From contig NZ_CATMFB010000001.1 in the NCBI RefSeq assembly GCF_950066645.1, positions 248,001 to 312,000 of the forward strand: a stretch of 64,000 bases of DNA. The letters are read 5' to 3'. This DNA comes from an uncultured Thalassolituus sp. (GTDB lineage Bacteria > Pseudomonadota > Gammaproteobacteria > Pseudomonadales > Oceanobacteraceae). Below, piece by piece: positions 1-7,632 of this stretch. Below the pieces are notes generated by a model. That model was not told the origin of the DNA and did not search any database. It saw only the letters and a program-made list of their open reading frames with translations. A program made the translations under genes and the position numbers. Within the stretch, counting starts at the first letter, position 1; the number at the start of each line of letters is the position of its first letter.

Positions 1-1
1 T

Positions 2-214
2 CGTAACTCGTCAAAAGTTGTCGGGCGGGAAGTCAGTGAGATCCGCCTGCCACCGGGCACCAATATTGGTGCGATCGTGCGCGGCGACGAAGTGATTATG
101 GCCCGCTCAGACGTCGTCGTTGAATCTAATGACCACGTTATCCTGTTCGTGATGAACAAGCGCCACATTGCCGATGTGGAACGACTCTTCCAGGTAGGAT
201 TAGGCTTCTTCTGA
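2..214 (+). CDS. trkA: Trk system potassium uptake protein TrkA, C-terminal fragment (5' truncated by window edge)
   Basis: Open frame from base 2 (RNSSKVVGREVSEIRLPPGTNIGAIVRGDEVIMARSD...VERLFQVGLGFF*), a TrkA_C-like end, directly upstream of trkH. Confidence 0.85.
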   Translation, partial: RNSSKVVGREVSEIRLPPGTNIGAIVRGDEVIMARSDVVVESNDHVILFVMNKRHIADVERLFQVGLGFF

Positions 215-215
215 T

Positions 216-1664
216 ATGCACTTAACTGTGATTGCCCGGGTACTGGGCATCTTTCTAATGCTGTTCAGTCTGACCATGTTGCCACCGATACTGGTGTCTA
301 TGTGGTACAACGACGGTGCGACCGAAGCCTTCAGTATCGCGATGTCGCTGATTTTCGGCATAGGGTTTATTTCCTGGTTGCCAGTGCGTGATGTTCGTCA
401 GGACCTGAAAACACGGGACGGATTTATCGTAGCTGCCCTGTTCTGGTTTACCCTCGGTCTGGCCGGCACTCTGCCGTTTATGCTCGCCGACAACCCCGGG
501 CTGAGCTTTGCTGACGCCTTTTTCGAATCGCTCTCAGGCTGGACCACCACCGGGGCGACGGTGATGACAGGTCTGGAATACCTGCCGAAATCCATTCTCT
601 GGTATCGACAGCAGCTGCAGTGGCTTGGTGGTATGGGGATTATCGTACTGGCCGTCGCGATTCTGCCGATGCTCGGCATTGGGGGCATGCAGCTGTTCCG
701 GGCTGAAATGCCTGGCCCCCTGAAAGACTCGAAACTGACACCGCGAATCACAGAAACCGCAAAAGCGCTCTGGTACATCTATCTGTTTCTGACCGTCACC
801 TGTGCCCTGGCCTACTGGCTGGCCGGCATGTCGACCTTCGATGCCATTGCGCACAGCTTTTCGACGGTAGGCATTGGTGGCTTCTCTACCTATGACGCTT
901 CCATGGGGTACTTCGACAGCGCTCTCATCGAAGCCATCGCCATCGTATTTATGCTTGTCGCTGCGCTTAACTTCTCTCTTCACTTCTATGCCTGGCGGCA
1001 TAAATCGTTGCGGCATTACTTTCTCGATTCTGAGGTGAAATTTTTTCTGTTCATACTGGCAGGGGGCGCAATTCTTACCATCGCAGCGCTCTGGCTGACG
1101 GACACCTACGACTTTGGCGGCTCAGTCCGCCACGGCCTGTTTGAGTTAGTTTCTGTTGCGACAACCGCCGGGTTTGGCACCGCAGATTTCTCGGTGTGGC
1201 CCGTCTTCCTGCCGGTACTGCTGTTTATGATGGCCTTTATTGGTGGTTGCTCCGGGTCGACTGGCGGTGGCATGAAAGTGATCCGTATTCTGCTGGTATT
1301 CAAACAGGGTATCCGCGAAATCCATCGTCTGATTCACCCGAACGCGATTATTCCGGTGAAGCTCGGCAAGCAGCCGGTTTCTGACCGGATTCTTGAATCG
1401 GTATGGGGCTTCTTCGCCCTCTATGTGGTGACCTTTATGGTGATGATGCTGGCCCTGATGGCGACAGGTCTTGATCAGGTCACCGCGTTCTCTGCCGTTG
1501 GGTCCTGTCTCAATAACCTGGGCCCGGGCCTGGGGGAAGTCGCGGCACATTACGGGAATATCTCTGACACCGCCAAGTGGATACTGGCGCTCACTATGCT
1601 GCTGGGACGCCTTGAGATCTTCACTCTGCTGGTGCTTATCAGCCCGAGCTTCTGGCGTAGCTGA
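216..1664 (+). CDS. trkH: Trk potassium uptake system membrane protein TrkH
   Basis: 482 aa multi-TM protein with TrkH selectivity-filter-type segments (SGWTTTGATV, STVGIGGFSTYD, VATTAGFGTADF, GSTGGGMKVIR). Confidence 0.95.
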   Translation: MHLTVIARVLGIFLMLFSLTMLPPILVSMWYNDGATEAFSIAMSLIFGIGFISWLPVRDVRQDLKTRDGFIVAALFWFTLGLAGTLPFMLADNPGLSFADAFFESLSGWTTTGATVMTGLEYLPKSILWYRQQLQWLGGMGIIVLAVAILPMLGIGGMQLFRAEMPGPLKDSKLTPRITETAKALWYIYLFLTVTCALAYWLAGMSTFDAIAHSFSTVGIGGFSTYDASMGYFDSALIEAIAIVFMLVAALNFSLHFYAWRHKSLRHYFLDSEVKFFLFILAGGAILTIAALWLTDTYDFGGSVRHGLFELVSVATTAGFGTADFSVWPVFLPVLLFMMAFIGGCSGSTGGGMKVIRILLVFKQGIREIHRLIHPNAIIPVKLGKQPVSDRILESVWGFFALYVVTFMVMMLALMATGLDQVTAFSAVGSCLNNLGPGLGEVAAHYGNISDTAKWILALTMLLGRLEIFTLLVLISPSFWRS

Positions 1665-1875
1665 GTGCGCTTCTACCCTAAATGTGATTTGTGGCAACTC
1701 TGATAGATACATTACTTGACATATTTGAACTAAATGGTGACAGTTGGACACCAACAGGATGTGTATAACAATAAAGTGTTTAAAGTAGTCTAATCTTCCT
1801 TTATAATTCGCCGCCCTGTTTAGGGCATAAGATTGATTGCTATCAAACTTAATAACGGCAATAGAGGCCGAAAGT

Positions 1876-2103
1876 ATGGATAACTTAACTACAGATGTGT
1901 TCTGGAATACAGACCTTAAAGATTACAGTGCTGGTGATATAAAGCTGGTTAGAGGTCGTACGGACGCTCGTGTTCCAGCACAGGGACACATAAACCTTGA
2001 AAGTGCGAAGTATAAAGCCACTCTCGAACCTACCATTATGAGCAAGCTTTTATATAAAGCCGGTCTTAAGACTTTAAGTGCTCGCTTCAGGAAGAAAGCC
2101 TGA
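1876..2103 (+). CDS. small hypothetical protein
   Basis: ORF 1837-2103, likely start at MDNLTTDVFWNTD; short ORF, no recognised family. Confidence 0.4.
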   Translation: MDNLTTDVFWNTDLKDYSAGDIKLVRGRTDARVPAQGHINLESAKYKATLEPTIMSKLLYKAGLKTLSARFRKKA

Positions 2104-2171
2104 GGCTCTAGAGTTCGACGCATAGAGATACGTACGCGTCGAGTCTACAGTTCTAACTCCAAGGAAAGTTT

Positions 2172-3062
2172 GTGGTAAAGGATGCCTCTAATACTGACAC
2201 GCTGAGTTACGGTGATATTTCAGTAGATCAATTGCTAGAAAAAGCTAGGTTGGTTGCTCTTCAAGCACAAGACCCCTATAAGCAAATCGTAGAGGTTTAC
2301 TACATAGCCAGATATTTTATGAGTTGGTTCGAGTCTCGAGAGGCGCCTGAAGTGCCTATTCAAGTCTGGAATGAATATCGCATGGCTATGGATCACTTTA
2401 TGAGGTCTTTAACTTCTGAAGCAGCCGAAAACGAGGCTCAGCTCAGGAGAATGGATGCGCACCTGCAGCGAGCAGCATTAGATGTTCTTAAACTGCTCTT
2501 CACTTCAATGTCCGACAGTTGTAGCGAGTTTTTCAAAGGCTATTCTGCTACGGCGATTAACACTTTAGAATCTGGTGAGTTTCGTACCAAATCTAAGAAG
2601 CTTCGAGATCGTGCGCAATTACAATACCATGATGCAAAGTTGATGGACTCGGAGTCTAAGGCTAGTGGCAGCTTTGAAGAGTATTCGCTGCAAGATAGGT
2701 GTCCAGGTATAGCAGCTTATGCAGAAGCGGTGATGCGGATGTATGAGTGTGAAGGGTACTTAAAAGTTAAAGAAAGACACTTAGCGACCTTAGAGACCGA
2801 ATTGCAAAGGTCTAAAAGTGAAGGTTTGTTTCGGGGACGTGCAGGTTTTTGGGCTTACAGCTTAGGTTTTACAGTATTTGGAGCGTTTATACCAAGTCTG
2901 GTGGGCTCTGTTGTCTCAAGCGTTGAGCGTATTGATACAGTGACTCAAGCTGAAGCTATCGAGACTCTCCCCCCCACCGCCGCGGGGATACGGGTCGAAG
3001 CTATTCCAGATATGGATGCCAAATTAGAGTCCATTCCGAATGGCGCCATTACTGAAAAATAA
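2172..3062 (+). CDS. hypothetical protein, mostly helical with a C-terminal transmembrane segment
   Basis: 296 aa ORF with GTG start and upstream AAGGAAAG; hydrophobic segment GFWAYSLGFTVFGAFIPSLVGSVV near the C-terminus. Confidence 0.6.
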   Translation: MVKDASNTDTLSYGDISVDQLLEKARLVALQAQDPYKQIVEVYYIARYFMSWFESREAPEVPIQVWNEYRMAMDHFMRSLTSEAAENEAQLRRMDAHLQRAALDVLKLLFTSMSDSCSEFFKGYSATAINTLESGEFRTKSKKLRDRAQLQYHDAKLMDSESKASGSFEEYSLQDRCPGIAAYAEAVMRMYECEGYLKVKERHLATLETELQRSKSEGLFRGRAGFWAYSLGFTVFGAFIPSLVGSVVSSVERIDTVTQAEAIETLPPTAAGIRVEAIPDMDAKLESIPNGAITEK

Positions 3063-3087
3063 AGGGCTTGTTGAAAATGGGGGTACT

Positions 3088-3135
3088 TAATAGGACACCT
3101 ACCTAATAGGATGATTACCTAATAGGACACCCACC
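3088..3135. repeat. three tandem 16-bp units (TAATAGGACACCTACC / TAATAGGATGATTACC / TAATAGGACACCCACC) at left end of RAYT element
   Basis: Direct reading: exact period 16 at 3088, 3104 and 3120; inverted relative to GTGGGTGTCC motifs at the right end. Confidence 0.85.
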
Positions 3136-3209
3136 TTAGTACCTTCGCCTGATTGTTCGATAATTGACCTATGCTAGGCTGGCGGTTCATTCGTTGAAGG
3201 ATCAACGCC

Positions 3210-4205
3210 ATGCCTAAGCCTCGAAATCAACAGATCTCCCTGGACGCCACCCCTTACTATCATTGTATTTCCCGTTGTGTCCGGCGGGCCTTCCTGTGCG
3301 GTACAGATACAACGACAGGGCAGAGCTACGAACACCGTCGTGGCTGGCTCGAAGAAAAGTTACTGGCTCTTCCACAGACGTTTGCTATCAATATCGCAGC
3401 CTATGCGATTATGAGTAACCACTACCATGTCGTTCTGTATATCGACAAAAAGCAGGCTGCTGAATGGACGGATATCGAGGTGGTTGAGCGTTGGCATTCT
3501 CTGTTCAAGGGTAATCTCTTTTCTCAGAAATTTCTCAGAGGCGATACTCTCGATTCGGCGCAGCGGGCTCGTTTGCAGATGATCATAGAAGAGTGGCGCT
3601 CACGCTTATGCGATATCAGCTGGTTTATGCGGATTCTGAACGAAGCGATTGCCCGTGAAGCGAATCAGGAAGACCAGTGTTCAGGCCGATTCTGGGAAGG
3701 TCGTTTTAAGTCTCAAGCTTTGTTGGATGATGCCGCTCTGGCGGCTTGCATGGCCTATGTTGATCTGAATCCAGTGCGCGCTCAAATGGCAGACACGCCT
3801 GAGCAGTCGGATCATACGTCCATAAAGAAACGGGCAGAAAAGGCTAAGAGAGCGACGCAGGCAAATCATCCAAACCAACAGGTGAAAGAGCTGCATCCTT
3901 TTGTAGGAAATCCTCGCCAGAATTTGCCGAAGGGGATTCAGATGCGTCTGACGGATTATCTGGAATTGGTTGACTGGACCGGGCGGGTTCTCAGAGACGA
4001 TAAGCGTGGAGCGATTTCACAGAACGCTGAGGATATTCTCACGAGGCTTGGAGTGGATGATTCGCAGTGGCTGACAATGGCATCTGAGTTTGAACAGTGC
4101 TTTAAGACGTTCGCAGGAAATGAACAACGACTCCGCAGTGCCTGTGATGCGATGAACTACCAAAGAGCTTCAGGGTTAGGTGACTGCCGTAGGCTGCTTG
4201 GATAA
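3210..4205 (+). CDS. REP-associated tyrosine transposase-like (Y1_Tnp / IS200-like) protein
   Basis: 331 aa; YYHCISRCVRRAFLCG N-terminus, HUH-type motif MSNHYHVVL, tyrosine region YVDLNPVRA. Confidence 0.9.
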   Translation: MPKPRNQQISLDATPYYHCISRCVRRAFLCGTDTTTGQSYEHRRGWLEEKLLALPQTFAINIAAYAIMSNHYHVVLYIDKKQAAEWTDIEVVERWHSLFKGNLFSQKFLRGDTLDSAQRARLQMIIEEWRSRLCDISWFMRILNEAIAREANQEDQCSGRFWEGRFKSQALLDDAALAACMAYVDLNPVRAQMADTPEQSDHTSIKKRAEKAKRATQANHPNQQVKELHPFVGNPRQNLPKGIQMRLTDYLELVDWTGRVLRDDKRGAISQNAEDILTRLGVDDSQWLTMASEFEQCFKTFAGNEQRLRSACDAMNYQRASGLGDCRRLLG

Positions 4206-4395
4206 CTCTTCACATAATTTTCATTTGTGACCAGACCAGCGAATGCTGGCTTTCTTCGTGCCCTGAAGATCATTAACCTCGCTGATTCTCAATAACGAAC
4301 TATTCAGTTCGTAGAATTTATGACGTTGGAATTGAAGTTATATCGTTTTGGAACTGCTACTGATGTTTTCCCTAGAGTGGGTGTCCGTTTAGTAT
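4159..4395 (+). repeat. 237-bp 3'-end repeat of the RAYT element, copy 1
   Basis: Begins ACCAAAGAGCTTCAGGG and ends GTGTCCGTTTAGTAT; includes the last codons of the transposase (QRASGLGDCRRLLG*). Confidence 0.9.
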
Positions 4396-4461
4396 GTTTT
4401 GGAACTGCTACTGAGATATTAGCTAGAGTGCTAGTAGCTAGGGTGGGTGTCCATGTAGTAC

Positions 4462-4698
4462 ACCAAAGAGCTTCAGGGTTAGGTGACTGCCGTAAACTGC
4501 TTGGATAACTCTTCACACAATTGTTACTTGTGACCAGGCCAGCGGATGCTGGCTTTCTCCGTACCCGAACCTTCATCAATTCCGCTGATTCTCAATGACG
4601 AACTATTCAGTTCGTAGAATTTATGGCGTTGGAATTGAAGTTATATCGTTTTGGAACTGCTACTAATGTTTTCCCTAGAGTGGGTGTCCGTTTAGTAT
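4462..4698 (+). repeat. 237-bp 3'-end repeat of the RAYT element, copy 2 (about 90% identical to copy 1 by manual alignment)
   Basis: Same start and end motifs and same length; encodes QRASGLGDCRKLLG* with no transposase body attached. Confidence 0.9.
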
Positions 4699-4755
4699 CC
4701 GCTAGAGTGGGTGTCCGTTTAGTATCCGTTTAGTAGGTATACGTAAAGGCAAGGT

Positions 4756-5577
4756 ATGGAAACAGATATCAAAAAAGTGTGGCGGGCATTGAGGCCAACG
4801 GTCAAAGATGGTTTTACCTTCAATGAAACAAAGGATGTAATAGCGGCGGCTGCATTGCCAGTGGAAGAGTTAGCGCATCTACAGCAGAAATCGTTGCCCG
4901 CAAAAGGAGCCTCAAAGGGAGAACTCCTTGATGCACTTGATGGATTAATTGCTAGAGAACCTGATTCAGGGAAGGCAATACAGAGCCTTATAGCCGCAAT
5001 GCTTGAGCAGAAAAGCCATCTTGAATCCCGTATATCTGATTGTGCAGAAAGGTTTGGATGGAAAGTAGTTGATGGACAGCTTCGACCTTTGGACTTTCAA
5101 GTGGAGGGCGCTGTCCACGATTTTTCTGAAGAGGTGAAGGTTCTGCTGAAGAATGCATATCGGAGGTTTGGCGAAGGTGACTATTCAGGAGCAATGACGG
5201 CCATATGCAGTGCACTTGATACTGTAACAAACCACCTCTATGCAGTTCACAATCTTGGAAATCCTCATGATGACTCATATCAGCAAAGGGTATCTCGTTC
5301 TTTCTCGGTATTAGAGGATGTATATCGCCAGAGATTCAGCCAGGTGACGGATGATAGCGCTGAAGTTAATAAGCTATGGCAAAACTATCGAGGTTCTATT
5401 AATCAAGCTGCTTACGTTATGGGATCGTTTCGAAGAAATGCGAGTGATGTACATGGTGTCGCTGAATGTCCTCCAGAGTTGATTAGACATGCCATTGATA
5501 GTGGTACTTTTATTATTAGAAGTATAACGTCAGAAACTACGAAGAACGTACAACAAGAAGATCCACTCGATTTTTAA
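4756..5577 (+). CDS. abortive infection (Abi_C/HEPN-like) protein
   Basis: 273 aa; C-terminal ...FRRNASDVHGVAECPPELIRHAIDSGTFIIRSI resembles the Abi_C/AbiJ C-terminus and contains an R-N-x4-H HEPN RNase-type motif. Confidence 0.65.
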   Translation: METDIKKVWRALRPTVKDGFTFNETKDVIAAAALPVEELAHLQQKSLPAKGASKGELLDALDGLIAREPDSGKAIQSLIAAMLEQKSHLESRISDCAERFGWKVVDGQLRPLDFQVEGAVHDFSEEVKVLLKNAYRRFGEGDYSGAMTAICSALDTVTNHLYAVHNLGNPHDDSYQQRVSRSFSVLEDVYRQRFSQVTDDSAEVNKLWQNYRGSINQAAYVMGSFRRNASDVHGVAECPPELIRHAIDSGTFIIRSITSETTKNVQQEDPLDF

Positions 5578-5594
5578 ACGCTGGCGCGTTAAAA
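5572..5594 (+). other. hairpin TTTTAA(A)CGC-TGGC-GCGTTAAAA overlapping the stop codon of the Abi_C ORF
   Basis: 9-bp stem with one bulged A and a 4-nt loop, read directly. Confidence 0.6.
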
Positions 5595-5609
5595 GCGAGT
5601 GACCTTGAC

Positions 5610-5616
5610 GTTATGC
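5610..5616 (+). other. putative attC R' core site GTTATGC (5' boundary of the AAA-TOPRIM cassette)
   Basis: GTTATGCAA at 5610 is the exact reverse complement of TTGCATAAC at the cassette's 3' end (7155-7163). Confidence 0.6.
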
Positions 5617-5662
5617 AAGTGGCAGTAATACAGGTCGTATAGGATAAATAAGAAGATTTGAT

Positions 5663-7162
5663 ATGGCAGTCTCACAGCAAGTAATACATTCGATGAAAGT
5701 TCAAAATTTAAAGAATCTTATCGATCTAGAAATTTCTTTTGATTCTTCACCAATAACTGCGATTCTTGGGCCAAATGGAAATGGAAAATCCACGATATTA
5801 CATGCTTTAGCATGCGCGTTTTCACCCAGTCAAGAAGGTGAGAACTATAAGTTTAGTTCGTTCTTTTTGCCAAACACAGATGCGCTATGGAATGGCAGTG
5901 AGCTGAGTATCGTACACAGTTATAGGGATGGTCAAAACGAACATACGAACGTCACAAGAGAATATAAAAAGACTGAGGTTCGGTGGACACCTAGATACGC
6001 GAACAGGCCTCTTAGAGATGTATTCTATATTGGAATTGACAAGTGTGTACCAATGATTGAGGCAGAGAAAAAGCAGGCAAAGATCAACTACTCTACTCAA
6101 GTTGTAAATGAAGAAATTATAAATACTATTCTAGAAAAAGCATCAATCGTCCTGAATAGAAGATATGCCAAATATCATGTTCATGAAGCTTCCGGCAAGA
6201 AGTTTATCGGTGTTGAGGTGGATGGGCTTCGTTACTCTGCATTGAGTATGAGTGCGGGCGAACAAAAAGTGTTCTATATACTCGAAAAAGTCTTTAGAGC
6301 AAAAAAGTACTCACTGATTCTCATTGATGAGCTTGATCTACTTCTCCATGACCAAGCAATGAAGAAACTGATCGAGGTTGCTCTTGAAAGAGCTGCGGAT
6401 AAAAATTTACAAGTGATATTTACAACACACAGAGAAAGTGTTTTAGAGCTAGAAGATAAAATCAACATTAGACATATAGTTTGTCGGCCTGGGAAAACCC
6501 TATGTTTCAATGAAACGAAACCCGACGCTATAAATAGATTAACAGGCGTCCAGCCTCGTCCTATAGAGGTCTTTGTCGAAGACGACTTGGCTTCAACTAT
6601 AGTAAAAAAAGTTGCTTCTCGGCTTAGGCTTGCTAAATATGTCACTACAAGCAGGTATGGGGCCGCTATAAATTGTTTCACAGCTGTTAGCGGGCTATTG
6701 CTGGGTGGTGAGCCGTGTGAAAACTCTCTCTTCATGTTAGATGGTGATGTGTATCGATCTGACGATGAAAAAAGAACATCAATTAATAGAGTCCTGACTG
6801 GGCACGATGATAATGTTATTGCCGCACGAGCAACTGCACTGTCGGCAATTAAACAATTTTCCCTGCCTGTAGATACCAAGCCTGAGAAATATCTTCACTC
6901 TCTAATTATTGCTATTGATGAGACAGAAGATGAAGAAAAAAACGAGATCATTGAAGCTGCTAAGGAAATAGTTGTTGTTGATGAAGATCATAAATATATA
7001 AATGACCTAATACATAGGTTGGGCTGGGAGCGAGCAACTGGTCTTTCAAAAATAATTGATTTAGTTGCTTCGACAGATGAGTGGCCTGGCTATACAAATG
7101 ACTTGAGTGAATGGCTTGAATCAAAATCAGATGCTCTACGTGAAGATAGTCAAGTTGCATAA
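5663..7162 (+). CDS. AAA ATPase with C-terminal TOPRIM-like domain (OLD-like or fused PARIS-like), putative anti-phage defence protein
   Basis: 499 aa; Walker A GPNGNGKST, SMSAGEQ signature, Walker B LILIDELDLLLHD, TTHRES; TOPRIM-like IEVFVEDDLAS and LFMLDGDVY. Confidence 0.8.
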   Translation: MAVSQQVIHSMKVQNLKNLIDLEISFDSSPITAILGPNGNGKSTILHALACAFSPSQEGENYKFSSFFLPNTDALWNGSELSIVHSYRDGQNEHTNVTREYKKTEVRWTPRYANRPLRDVFYIGIDKCVPMIEAEKKQAKINYSTQVVNEEIINTILEKASIVLNRRYAKYHVHEASGKKFIGVEVDGLRYSALSMSAGEQKVFYILEKVFRAKKYSLILIDELDLLLHDQAMKKLIEVALERAADKNLQVIFTTHRESVLELEDKINIRHIVCRPGKTLCFNETKPDAINRLTGVQPRPIEVFVEDDLASTIVKKVASRLRLAKYVTTSRYGAAINCFTAVSGLLLGGEPCENSLFMLDGDVYRSDDEKRTSINRVLTGHDDNVIAARATALSAIKQFSLPVDTKPEKYLHSLIIAIDETEDEEKNEIIEAAKEIVVVDEDHKYINDLIHRLGWERATGLSKIIDLVASTDEWPGYTNDLSEWLESKSDALREDSQVA

Positions 7163-7207
7163 CAAACGCATGTTGTCGGACTGGTTTTCCGCTGCGCTCC
7201 AAACCAG
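7157..7207 (+). other. attC-like site, 5' half plus apex; 3' arm interrupted by IS3 insertion
   Basis: R'' GCATAAC (7157-7163) overlapping the TAA stop, then AAACGCATGTTGTCGGACTGGTTT...AAACCAGC apical stem, ending at the IS left end. Confidence 0.65.
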
Positions 7208-7262
7208 CTGATCTGTAACCACTTTTATGGACAGTTTTTTCTGTTCATTAAAAAGGTTCAGT

Positions 7263-7632
7263 GTGGGACAAACAAAAAAGAGAAACTATGATAGCTATAC
7301 GTTAGCTTTTAAACTTCAAGCCGTTAAGTTAGCGAATCACCCTGAAGTTAGGTCGAAGGATGTCGCTGAGTCTTTAGGCATACATCCAGTGATGCTATAC
7401 CGTTGGAAAATGGAACATCGGCGCGGTGAATTCAAAGAAAATAAGCATATAAAAAAAGAAGTTCCATCGCCTAAACGATCGCCCTGATCGTACTGATCCT
7501 GTCAAAGAGGCAGAGGAGAAGTTGGCTGCGGCGGAAAGGCGCATCAAGAAGCTCGAACGCGAACTCGAGAATCGTAATGACGAGATCGAACTTCTAAAAA
7601 AGGCCGAACGGTTCTTCCAGCGAAAAAAATAG
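7263..7632 (+). pseudogene. IS3-family transposase OrfA, frameshifted
   Basis: N-terminal HTH (RNYDSYTLAFKLQAVKLANHP...RWKMEHRRGEFKENK) ends early at 7487; the coiled-coil part (NDRPDRTDPVKEAEEKLAAAERRIKKLERELENRNDEIELLKKAERFFQRKK*) is in another frame, break near the A7 run at 7451-7457. Confidence 0.8.

Larger units (their letters stand above)
3088..4734 (+). mobile_element. RAYT/Y1-transposase element with terminal GGACACCCAC inverted motifs and duplicated 3' ends
   Basis: Y1 transposase ORF flanked by TAATAGGACACCCACC on the left and repeated GAGTGGGTGTCCGTTTAGTAT on the right. Confidence 0.7.

Noticed and set aside
534-1016. Long antisense ORFs over trkH and many other core genes
   Set aside because: Opposite-strand ORFs over clearly conserved genes, with no recognisable domains or ribosome-binding sites; typical of this base composition.
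1740-1836. GTATAAC...GTTTAGG upstream of the first island ORF as an attC
   Set aside because: The two core-like boxes are not complementary to each other and no hairpin arms were found between them.
3088-3135. CRISPR-like array
   Set aside because: Contiguous 16-bp tandem units without spacers and no cas genes; no CRISPR array seen anywhere in the window.
4320-4508. 62-aa ORF between the RAYT tails
   Set aside because: It consists of tail repeat sequence plus the last residues of the duplicated transposase C-terminus; not an independent gene.
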